A stretch of DNA of 14,764 nt. It comes from an uncultured Clostridia bacterium (lineage in GTDB: Bacteria > Bacillota > Clostridia > JAAYHZ01). The stretch lies in assembly GCA_937894465.1 (NCBI GenBank), contig CALCRE010000112.1:1-14764 (forward strand), written 5' to 3'. The translations under genes and the position numbers were made by a program. The first letter of the stretch is position 1. Every line of letters starts with the position of its first letter. Below, in pieces: positions 1 through 6,667 of the stretch. The notes beneath the pieces were generated by a model, which saw only the letters and a program-made list of their open reading frames with translations, searched no databases and was not told the origin of the DNA.

Positions 1-531
1 CTGATTTGTTCTCTTGTGGTAGATGGAGAACTTAATGTAGTCACAGTCATAGGATGGTTCAGGCATATCAAAGTCTAAAAAATATCTCGTGCTTTTTAAT
101 TTGTAATACGGTTTAAATGTAGCGATTAAATTACGATCGTGAACATTCAATTCATAATGAAAGGAACCATCTAGATATAAATGTTGTAATGTCTTTTTGT
201 TTCCATTTATTATGTTTATGGTAACCTCATCTAATTTTCCACCTTCATCAAGATATTTGCTTAATTCTGTTGTAAATGGTTTTATAATAGTTACTTGTTT
301 ACTAATCTGATTTGTAAAATTATTTGATGCCGATGGATTCTCAATTAGATCGCCTATCTGGTAGTCATAAACAGTTTTGTTAATGTTACCCGACCAGTAA
401 CCACCGGAATGATGCCATACTTCAGTATACCAAGGCGCCGTGATTCTTCCTAAATTTTGCTCTGCCTTGGTGATCGAAGGTATGAGTAACATACCAAGCA
501 AGACAAACACAAAGAAACAGAATTTTCTCAT
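1..531 (-). CDS. Secreted protein of unknown function, partial (3' end beyond window)
   Basis: This frame was translated by hand from the ATG at 531 and stays open for 177 codons to the window edge, so the C-terminus is missing. The N-terminus is a clear signal peptide: basic MRK, a hydrophobic stretch (FCFFVFVLLGMLLIP), then a cleavage-like site TKA-EQ near residue 24. The rest is polar and rich in Tyr, Asn, Thr and Lys, suggesting beta structure; no catalytic motif or known domain is recognised. An AGGAGG SD sits 9 bases upstream of the ATG and is made of the last two codons of the preceding S-layer-homology gene, whose stop is only 6 bases away. The two are therefore very likely co-transcribed and translationally coupled. 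Role by inference only: an exported cell-envelope or surface protein working with its neighbour. Confidence 0.8.
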   Translation of the reverse strand, partial: MRKFCFFVFVLLGMLLIPSITKAEQNLGRITAPWYTEVWHHSGGYWSGNINKTVYDYQIGDLIENPSASNNFTNQISKQVTIIKPFTTELSKYLDEGGKLDEVTINIINGNKKTLQHLYLDGSFHYELNVHDRNLIATFKPYYKLKSTRYFLDFDMPEPSYDCDYIKFSIYHKRTNQ

Positions 532-537
532 AATTGT

Positions 538-1734
538 CTACCTCCTGAGTTCTTTGTATTCAATTTTCCCCATATTTTCATCGTATTGTTGATATCTATC
601 ACCAGGGAATTCATAATAGAAATGTATGTTATAAGTATAATTTTTCCCGTAATATTCTTCGTAAGATATAACATAACTCATTGATATAAACTCCATCTCT
701 TCAGATTTCTTCCCTGTCTCATATCCATACCACTTACCACCCTCTAGAGGTGGTACATTCCCCGAAGTGCTATAGAGCCTTTGTTTAAAATTTTTAGGAT
801 TTATATTTTCACCGACAACATTCTGTTTGTAGTTTACAGTAACTGTGCTATATGCCTCAAACCCATCCGGCAAATCGGGCATATAGAATTTTACAATTCC
901 ATCACTTGAAACTTGGTAAGATTGAAAATGTAATAATACAAACTCTGTTTGCTTGTCCTTGCTCATATAATAATTAACACTGCTTTCGGTCTCTTCTCGA
1001 ATTAAATCTTTGTCATAGTCGAATGTTATTCCCTCAGTTTCTACCCTACCTGTCTGCGGTGGTGTGAAGCCGACATCAGGGTAAATTCTTCTGGAGGGGT
1101 CTACGACTCTTGCTAACACAGCGGCCGCTTCCGCTCTTGTTAGGTGATTAGTTTTTCCAAATGTCCCGTCAGGATATCCTGTTATGATCCCTAATCCGTA
1201 TATAGTGATTAAGTAATGATACGAGTAATCCATTTCACGTGATGGCGCCTGGTCGATCCATATTCCCCTTGAGTATTCAGACATCTTGTACATAAGGTTG
1301 ACTTCATTACCATTCATCTGAACACCCGGCATGTCCTCTGCGGCTTGGTAAAGGACAACTCCCATTTGCTCTCTTGTGATGGGGACGGAATAATTTTTTA
1401 ATCCTCCTTCATTACTGATGTATTCCAGCCAATACAGGGATTTTGCAGTGTCGATGTATCCTTGTGCCCAATAGCCACTGTTTGTTTGAGTAGGTTCATA
1501 ATGTAATGCCAAGACCAATGCTTTTAGAAATTCGTCCACTCTAAAAGGCTCATTCGGGCGGTAAGACCCATCAGGAAAACCGTTGATGATTCCCATTTCT
1601 ATCAATAATCGAACATCATCGGCAAACCATTCATTTCCAACAACATCCGTCATTAAATTTTCAGCTTTTGCTGTTTGGGGTATCTGTGACATTGACAACA
1701 CTACTGCAAGTAAAACACAAAGTATCTTTTTCAT
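538..1734 (-). CDS. S-layer homology (SLH) domain secreted protein
   Basis: Cell-wall-anchored exported protein of 398 residues. A signal peptide (MKKILCVLLAVVLSMSQ, cleavage around TAKA-EN) is followed by three SLH modules at about residues 31-77, 88-133 and 165-212. The first has GFPDGSYRPNEPFRVDEF and the third GYPDGTF with the canonical LTRAEAAAVLAR; the second is more diverged but keeps ITREQ. SLH triplets are known to bind pyruvylated secondary cell-wall polymer. The remaining ~180 residues, rich in Tyr and acidic residues, match nothing I recognise and look like a beta-rich extracellular domain. The frame is open further upstream to 1788, but I chose 1734 because it has GAGAGGAAG just upstream and begins the signal peptide, and because a TATAAT at 1766-1771 would put the longer start before the transcript begins. 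It is followed 6 bases later by another secreted protein. Confidence 0.9.
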   Translation of the reverse strand: MKKILCVLLAVVLSMSQIPQTAKAENLMTDVVGNEWFADDVRLLIEMGIINGFPDGSYRPNEPFRVDEFLKALVLALHYEPTQTNSGYWAQGYIDTAKSLYWLEYISNEGGLKNYSVPITREQMGVVLYQAAEDMPGVQMNGNEVNLMYKMSEYSRGIWIDQAPSREMDYSYHYLITIYGLGIITGYPDGTFGKTNHLTRAEAAAVLARVVDPSRRIYPDVGFTPPQTGRVETEGITFDYDKDLIREETESSVNYYMSKDKQTEFVLLHFQSYQVSSDGIVKFYMPDLPDGFEAYSTVTVNYKQNVVGENINPKNFKQRLYSTSGNVPPLEGGKWYGYETGKKSEEMEFISMSYVISYEEYYGKNYTYNIHFYYEFPGDRYQQYDENMGKIEYKELRR

Positions 1735-1765
1735 TCGTATATCTTCCTCTCTTTTGTATGCGAAC

Positions 1766-1797
1766 ATTATACCATATTTTTTTACCATTAATGTTAA
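1766..1797 (-). promoter_or_regulatory. Extended -10 promoter for the SLH/secreted-protein pair
   Basis: On the minus strand there is a perfect TATAAT at 1766-1771, preceded by TG plus one base (TGGTATAAT), which is the extended -10 form. The best -35 candidate is TTAACA at 1792-1797, but its 20-base spacing is too long, so the extended -10 probably carries recognition. Initiation would fall near 1759, leaving a leader of about 25 bases before the ATG at 1734. Confidence 0.6.
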
Positions 1798-1873
1798 ATG
1801 TAGATTGTTGTGCTTTTTTGTCTGTTTATGTACCTACGTGATATTTTCATGCAACAGTAGCGAGGTTATTGAT

Positions 1874-2155
1874 ATGTTTGTTCGATTCAGTGTAGGAAAT
1901 TTTCTATCATTTAAATCCGAGCGGGTATTTGATGTTGACAAATTAAAGATTTTAAAGTTTGCAGCAGTTTTCGGAGCAAATGCATCCGGTAAATCCAATC
2001 TGGTATCCAATTTTAAATATGCCCAATCAATGTTTGTTATGAGTGTTCCAAAAAAAGGATAAACTCATATCTTTGAAGACATAGCAATTCTTCAAGAAAA
2101 CTTCGGCTCTAACGTTGGGTTCTTACTGTCGGAATTCATATTGGAAGAAGATTAA
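1874..2155 (+). pseudogene. Remnant of an AAA15-type ATP-binding protein (N-terminal fragment with in-frame stop)
   Basis: The ATG at 1874, with GAGG 8 bases upstream, opens a 62-codon frame resembling the extreme N-terminus of AAA15/COG1106 ATPases (abortive-infection-like, SMC-type): MFVRFSVGNFLSFKSE, then AAVFGANASGKSNL with the Walker A loop at residues 34-41. Family members usually run to around 400 residues. Here a TAA at 2060-2062 stops it, and the segment normally found between the SFK motif and Walker A also looks shortened. The same frame continues for 30 more codons (THIFEDIAILQ...) to a second TAA at 2153-2155, which suggests a degraded gene with an internal deletion. It is the only plus-strand gene relic in the window and ends 2 bases from the convergent stop of the next gene. 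Walker B and signature motifs are absent, so it cannot be a working ATPase. A short expressed peptide is possible but unlikely. Confidence 0.7.
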
Positions 2156-2157
2156 TT

Positions 2158-3291
2158 TCAAACGGAATACTCCAATAACCTTTTCCTAAAGTGCATATAG
2201 TTTTCAAAGCTGACTTCCTCCGGCACACCATGGTCGCATGTCGGGATATAGCCGCCTCTTTTCTTCATTGCAGGACATATCCGATCCACCATTTTATCAA
2301 TATTTTCTTTTGTGGTTGCCAAAACCTGTTTATCCATACCACCGGTCATTCGAAGATCCGGATACTTTTCTGCAGTTCGCAATACATCACAACCTGATGC
2401 AACTTCAAAGGGGCTCATGATATCCATCCCTATTTCTTTATATATATCAATGGAAGGTTCCGCAAAACCGTCTGTATCAATTTGAATAAACATATGCTTG
2501 GATCGATCCGGTTGACGTTTCTTCATATTCTCAATCAGCTGTTTGTAATAGGGAAACAAAAATTCCCTCATCATATCAGGAGATATCAATAATCCGTGGT
2601 TATAGCAGATGTCCTCTGCAAGAAATAACTGTTCAATGGTGATATCTTTTTGAAAGTAAGCCGTAACATAGTCAGCCAACTCAAACCATTTTCTCATACA
2701 TGCATGAACCAAATCCGGATCATCATAAAACATGTAAAGAACTTTTTCAGGTCCCATTAAGCTACGCAAATACATGTATCCGCCAATCACCCTCTGGGTG
2801 ATAAACATGCCTTGATCCCTCGCTTTTTTTGCGCGAGACAAATCATTTTTCAAAAGATTTTCTCTCCCGGGAGCAAGAGGATCCATACGCCATTCACAAT
2901 TCGCCTTCCAAGTATCCATGTCTTTTACAGGGTGATCCACATATTCCGGCATAAAACCGTCCCGTCTGCCTTTAAAATACAGGACATATCTTCCGGCATG
3001 GTCTTGTACTAACTCATATTTTCCCCTATCCTCAATCACCTTGACTTCGAATTCAGGGTAAAATGCTGCTTCGCACCAACCGAGACTGTTTAAAGAAGCT
3101 TCACCGGGGGCATCAAACCCGAACAAGTCCCTCAGATATTGTGGGTCTTTCAATCTTTGCTTGTCGATATGCCCTTCTTTAGCCCACCGATCCATGGAAT
3201 AGAATCCGAATTCTTTCATGATGAGGGGAGAGTCTTTCTTCATTGAAAAAAAGTCACGTGTTTTGTTCATGCCGATCACCGATTGATTCAT
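2158..3291 (-). CDS. Uroporphyrinogen decarboxylase (URO-D) family protein, not HemE
   Basis: A 377-residue soluble protein with the C-terminal two-thirds of a URO-D fold. Recognisable segments are GGYMYLRSLMGPEKVLYMFYDD (near residue 170), LAEDICYNHGLLISPDMMREF, the MFIQIDTDG strand, MTGGMDKQVLA, and the terminal GGYIPTCDHGVPEEVSFENY. The N-terminal Arg-rich RQAGR-type substrate motif of true HemE is absent, and the N-terminus is long and unlike haem-pathway enzymes. Many such paralogues in anaerobes are linked to corrinoid-dependent methyl transfer (MtaA/MtbA relatives), but no corrinoid protein or methyltransferase partner is visible here, so substrate and reaction are unknown. It starts at ATG 3291 with TAGGAG about 9 bases upstream and has its own promoter. 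It lies downstream of the Tad operon and converges on an ATPase remnant; nothing ties it functionally to the pilus. Confidence 0.85.
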   Translation of the reverse strand: MNQSVIGMNKTRDFFSMKKDSPLIMKEFGFYSMDRWAKEGHIDKQRLKDPQYLRDLFGFDAPGEASLNSLGWCEAAFYPEFEVKVIEDRGKYELVQDHAGRYVLYFKGRRDGFMPEYVDHPVKDMDTWKANCEWRMDPLAPGRENLLKNDLSRAKKARDQGMFITQRVIGGYMYLRSLMGPEKVLYMFYDDPDLVHACMRKWFELADYVTAYFQKDITIEQLFLAEDICYNHGLLISPDMMREFLFPYYKQLIENMKKRQPDRSKHMFIQIDTDGFAEPSIDIYKEIGMDIMSPFEVASGCDVLRTAEKYPDLRMTGGMDKQVLATTKENIDKMVDRICPAMKKRGGYIPTCDHGVPEEVSFENYMHFRKRLLEYSV

Positions 3292-3322
3292 TTTTTTATG
3301 CTCCTAAATAACAAATTGAGGA

Positions 3323-3342
3323 TGTATGTTCAGTATCATACA
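3323..3342. promoter_or_regulatory. Palindrome overlapping the URO-D gene promoter (possible operator)
   Basis: Perfect inverted repeat TGTATG - 8 bases - CATACA. It covers part of the -10 hexamer and the expected transcription start of the URO-D-family gene. Position and symmetry fit a dimeric repressor site, but a 6-bp arm could arise by chance in AT-rich DNA. No regulator gene lies next to it. Confidence 0.25.
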
Positions 3343-3363
3343 ATATGCAAAAGAGTTTCGCAA
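3335..3363 (-). promoter_or_regulatory. Sigma-A-type promoter for the URO-D family gene
   Basis: On the minus strand, TTGCGA (3358-3363) and TATGAT (3335-3340) are separated by exactly 17 bases, matching the housekeeping consensus at 4/6 and 5/6. It sits in the 75-base gap between the FHA gene stop and the URO-D start, giving a leader of roughly 37 bases that ends in an SD (AGGAG). It suggests the URO-D gene is transcribed separately from the Tad operon. I see no clear terminator between them, so read-through is also possible. Confidence 0.5.
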
Positions 3364-3366
3364 CTG

Positions 3367-4956
3367 TTATTGACACTTAATAACATAACCTTCATTTGCC
3401 AGAGTGAGTCTGTCCCCGTCTTGTACCGGAACAAGTTTTTGAGATTTGAGTTTAATATCATTGATATATGTACCGTTTTTAGAATCCAAATCTTTTACAT
3501 AAACATCATTGTCATCATAAGAGATCTCGCAGTGAGACTTACCTATTGCAGGATTATTGATGGCATAATCAGCAAATTCTTTGAGTCTCCCCAATACAAA
3601 AGGTGTTGTATTGACGAATATTTTTGAGTCGGTACTGGTTTTGACCAAGTACAACAACCTTCTTTTGTTATTGCTCAGTACCACTGTATTCATTTGTCCT
3701 CCCCGCTCCGTTACAACAGAAGAAGGTGTTGTTCTTTGAGCATCAAGGCTTGCTACTTTGTCTTGTGTATTTGGTGCTTCAATCTTATTATCCTCGTTCT
3801 CATTTTTAGAAAACTGGAAAACAGGGATAGGGATATTGATTTGCCTTTGTCTTGACACAGTTTTATCATGGGTTTCAATATTTGATTTTGGTTTGTCTTT
3901 AACTTGTTTTACAAGCTTTCTTTGGTTTGGTTTCCCATTATTCTTTTTTACCATGTCCAATACATCAAATTTTTTACACGCAATGTAACTGACTCCGGTG
4001 AAAACAACGATCAAGCCTAGAATTTGAAAGCCTTTTTGATCTCCCCCTTTAACTGCAATCAACACGATTCCAAGAATCAAAGATATTACAATCAATCCAA
4101 GTATGAACCAAATCATATGCCCTTGCACGGTGTTATCTTTATGCTCTTTTTCCGGTGGTTTGTTTTCATGATGATCTATCCACCCTTTCGGTATTCTAAT
4201 ATCTTCCCTACCCGGTGTGACCGGTGGTTTTTTAAAAATTTTCTTTTTATTCTTTTCAATCGATTTATTGTTGGGTATATAATCGAGAGTCAAACCTTCA
4301 TCCCTTTCTTCATTTTGAAATGTCCTGTTCTGCTGGCCTGATACAGCAGGTTTGCGATCTAATTGATTAAGCATTTCCTTGATGCTATGAATGGTGATAT
4401 GGTCATCTTTCATAAACTCCAATATCCGTTGCGTGTAATTATCATTTTGGTCAGTGGATATCTTAGCCTTCACGGATATAAAGTTAATGAGAAAGTTTTT
4501 AAATTGAGTGATTGCATCAAAGGTTTCCTTTAAAGGAATATATACTAAACAAATCGATTCACTGTTTGTGTCAAGATAGATATAGTCGGTATCAAGGATG
4601 AACTTATCTGCCGATAGGAGGTAACTTCCACATTGATCTAGTGTTTCCGCTATTGCCAAAAGAATGTGCATAACATCCTTTTTAGTCAGCACATTTTTCA
4701 ACAAATAATCCGTTAATGTTATTTTGGAAGTAATTTCATAAAAGAAGTCTAATAGATTATCCCGTTTCCTGTAATCAGGAGGAATGATGGTTTTTAGAGC
4801 CTTCTGATTGAATGTTATCATTTCCAAATGATGCGTGTAAAATGCGGTGTCCGATTGCGTTGAAAACACAACATGACTTGATGTCACCGAATTTGTGTAA
4901 GTGATATTAAACATATCCGATAGTTTTTTTCCCATATTGTTCACTTGGCCAGCCAA
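3367..4956 (-). CDS. Membrane protein with C-terminal FHA domain (DUF6382/FHA type), Tad-locus associated
   Basis: About 529 residues, last gene of the Tad operon. The N-terminal ~180 residues resemble the cytoplasmic DUF6382-type domain found with FHA proteins in clostridial tad loci. A charged linker follows, then two hydrophobic segments (MIWFILGLIVISLILGIVL and FQILGLIVVFTGVSYIA), another polar linker, and a C-terminal FHA domain in the last ~77 residues with LGR, KSHCEI and SKNGTYIN, the conserved G-R, S-x-H and N-G positions that contact phosphothreonine. FHA domains bind pThr peptides, so the protein probably connects pilus assembly to a Ser/Thr kinase encoded elsewhere. The start is uncertain: TTG 4956 sits 8 bases after AAAGGGG, so I prefer it; GTG 4965 is too close to that site and ATG 4935 lacks an SD. 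It begins about 20 bases after the peptidase gene ends. Confidence 0.85.
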   Translation of the reverse strand: MAGQVNNMGKKLSDMFNITYTNSVTSSHVVFSTQSDTAFYTHHLEMITFNQKALKTIIPPDYRKRDNLLDFFYEITSKITLTDYLLKNVLTKKDVMHILLAIAETLDQCGSYLLSADKFILDTDYIYLDTNSESICLVYIPLKETFDAITQFKNFLINFISVKAKISTDQNDNYTQRILEFMKDDHITIHSIKEMLNQLDRKPAVSGQQNRTFQNEERDEGLTLDYIPNNKSIEKNKKKIFKKPPVTPGREDIRIPKGWIDHHENKPPEKEHKDNTVQGHMIWFILGLIVISLILGIVLIAVKGGDQKGFQILGLIVVFTGVSYIACKKFDVLDMVKKNNGKPNQRKLVKQVKDKPKSNIETHDKTVSRQRQINIPIPVFQFSKNENEDNKIEAPNTQDKVASLDAQRTTPSSVVTERGGQMNTVVLSNNKRRLLYLVKTSTDSKIFVNTTPFVLGRLKEFADYAINNPAIGKSHCEISYDDNDVYVKDLDSKNGTYINDIKLKSQKLVPVQDGDRLTLANEGYVIKCQ

Positions 4957-4974
4957 GCAACACACCCCTTTCTG

Positions 4975-5544
4975 CTAATTCGTTTTCCCGAATACTTGTA
5001 AAAAAAATAACGCTGTGTAGATCATAGGAATCATAGGCACTTCTTCATTCATCCAAGCCTTTTTGACCACCGATTTGATCATCCCGCTGATCAGAACAAG
5101 CAAACTTGATATCAGTAAAGTTTTCACAGTAGTCTGAAGACCGAACCCATAGGGCAGTGCAAGCAGAACCATGATGTCCGCAAATCCGATGTGCTTTTTC
5201 ATGATCAAATACAATGTTAACATTGAGATTCCAAAACCTACGACATGCAATAGATCCATCATGCTGTTTTGCCCGTTTGTAAAAAAAGCTGCTGTTTGAA
5301 ATAGAAAATGGAACATCCATACATAGGTATAAATTTTACGTTCAACCAAATCCTGTACCGCCCCAAAACCTAGAAAAGCAAGGCCTAGCATCCGTAGTAC
5401 TGTGTCTATGTACCATTCATTACTTGTTAAAGCAAATCCAATCCACATGGCAATAGCAAGGATCCCCGCTGCAGTTTGAATCGATTTTTTATTAATGAAC
5501 CATATCCGTATTGTTTTCATGAATCGGTTTTCCATTCGTTGCAT
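4975..5544 (-). CDS. Prepilin peptidase, TadV/CpaA-like (A24 aspartic protease)
   Basis: A small polytopic membrane protein of 189 residues with about six hydrophobic segments, the size of a TadV/CpaA peptidase without the methylase domain. The two catalytic aspartates of the A24 family appear as D65 in QDLVERKI and D123 in HIGFADIMVLL; the second is normally GxGD but here reads GFAD, with Ala at the third position. A VPMIPM segment near the C-terminus matches the conserved Pro-containing loop. It would cleave the leader of the Flp pilin and the TadE-type pseudopilins after Gly at the membrane face. The frame is open to 5643, but ATG 5544 has AAAAAAGGAG 9 bases upstream and is the best start; MKT at 5520 is an alternative. 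It overlaps the end of the preceding TadE-like gene by 53 bases, implying coupled translation. Confidence 0.85.
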   Translation of the reverse strand: MQRMENRFMKTIRIWFINKKSIQTAAGILAIAMWIGFALTSNEWYIDTVLRMLGLAFLGFGAVQDLVERKIYTYVWMFHFLFQTAAFFTNGQNSMMDLLHVVGFGISMLTLYLIMKKHIGFADIMVLLALPYGFGLQTTVKTLLISSLLVLISGMIKSVVKKAWMNEEVPMIPMIYTALFFLQVFGKTN

Positions 5545-6661
5545 CTTCTGACTCTCCTTTTTTAAATTTCCCCATCTCATACATAGGTCGGCCATATGCA
5601 TATTTGACCTCAAAGTGTACTCCTTGCTCAATGGCATATTCATAACACAGGTTCAGACCTTTATTTAAGTTTGCTTTCCCTTCCGGCAAAACTAAAATCA
5701 TAATCCTTTTGGTATTACCATCCATTCGGATCATTCTGCGGGACAGGACATCTATATATCTTTCCGGTAGGCTGACCTCATCAATCTCATTCATGATTGT
5801 TTCAAGAAAAACATCCTCGTTTTGATAAGATGCCAACGAGAAATCAATGCTCCTTATATTAACAATCTCTTGAAATATATTTTCATGATCACGTAAGACA
5901 CCTACCTTAAAAGCCTTTCCATTTAGAACAATAATCTCCTTATCTTTGTTTTCATGAAATATCTGAGCAACCTCCTGTTCCATGATGTAATTCCCTCTTT
6001 CGATAGGCTTCAAATCAACCCATGCGCTAAATGCCCCGGTTTCGCTGTATGCATTTTGACCTTCTTGCCAAGGAAGGATCATTGCAATATTTTGCATATT
6101 GAATTGAGTAATGTTCCCGATCTTGATCTCCGGTTGTATTTTGTAACTCATCACAAGTTTGATGGTTCTTCTGTCCGAAAGAACTTCCGAGTCGGAAAAA
6201 TCCAGCCCATTCAATCCGTTCACCACTCGCCCGGTCAATAAGGTCTTTTCTGCATTTCCGTTTGATACCAAATACTTTTGGATCATATCTCGAAAGACAA
6301 CATTTGCTACACCGCTTTGGACACTTTGCTTGAGTACAGATACAAAAAAGGTGGATACCGGTTTGTCGTATTGAAAAAGATCGGTTTCATTACCTGTGTC
6401 ATCTCCATTCAAGTTTGTGATCAATCGATAAACCATATTAAAAGCTAATTCAGCTTCTTCATCGATCCCTGTTTTTGTATATGCCGTTACATATTGTCCT
6501 GTTTCATATGCCACTGCTGTCAATGCAGACTGCATAGTGTTGTGAGTCATCACCATTTGCATAATGTACAGCAGGCTATAAATCGCCAGTATAAACAAGG
6601 GTAATGCAAGAGCCGCTTCCACGGTCAAGCTGCCTTTTGTGGATTTGATCTTTCTAACCAT
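5492..6661 (-). CDS. TadE-like pseudopilin with large extracellular domain
   Basis: A 389-residue protein with a class III prepilin-like N-terminus: basic MVRKIKSTKG, then SLTVEAALALPLFILAIYSL as a transmembrane helix. Predicted cleavage after Gly10 leaves Glu at +5, as in Flp and TadE proteins. The helix continues into an alpha-helical stretch (MQMVMTHNTMQSALTAVAYETGQY) typical of TadE-family members. The remaining ~320 residues are extracytoplasmic and unlike anything I recognise; ordinary TadE proteins are well under 200 residues. ATG 6661 follows AAAGGAT by about 11 bases, and that SD lies within the 3' end of the preceding gene, which stops 6 bases upstream. Probable minor pilus subunit or assembly factor, acting after processing by the peptidase encoded immediately downstream. 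Specific function unknown. Confidence 0.8.
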   Translation of the reverse strand: MVRKIKSTKGSLTVEAALALPLFILAIYSLLYIMQMVMTHNTMQSALTAVAYETGQYVTAYTKTGIDEEAELAFNMVYRLITNLNGDDTGNETDLFQYDKPVSTFFVSVLKQSVQSGVANVVFRDMIQKYLVSNGNAEKTLLTGRVVNGLNGLDFSDSEVLSDRRTIKLVMSYKIQPEIKIGNITQFNMQNIAMILPWQEGQNAYSETGAFSAWVDLKPIERGNYIMEQEVAQIFHENKDKEIIVLNGKAFKVGVLRDHENIFQEIVNIRSIDFSLASYQNEDVFLETIMNEIDEVSLPERYIDVLSRRMIRMDGNTKRIMILVLPEGKANLNKGLNLCYEYAIEQGVHFEVKYAYGRPMYEMGKFKKGESEDATNGKPIHENNTDMVH

Positions 6662-6667
6662 CGAATC

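Noticed and set aside
1583..2062. 159-residue plus-strand ORF read as one gene
   Set aside because: The first ~97 codons are antisense to the SLH gene and its promoter; only the part from ATG 1874 has family similarity.
2063..2157. Possible terminator between the convergent ATPase remnant and URO-D gene
   Set aside because: Only short, weak inverted repeats such as TTCTTCAAGAA are present, with no T-run after a GC stem.
3283..3627. 114-residue plus-strand ORF
   Set aside because: Antisense to the FHA domain region; no SD and implausible composition.
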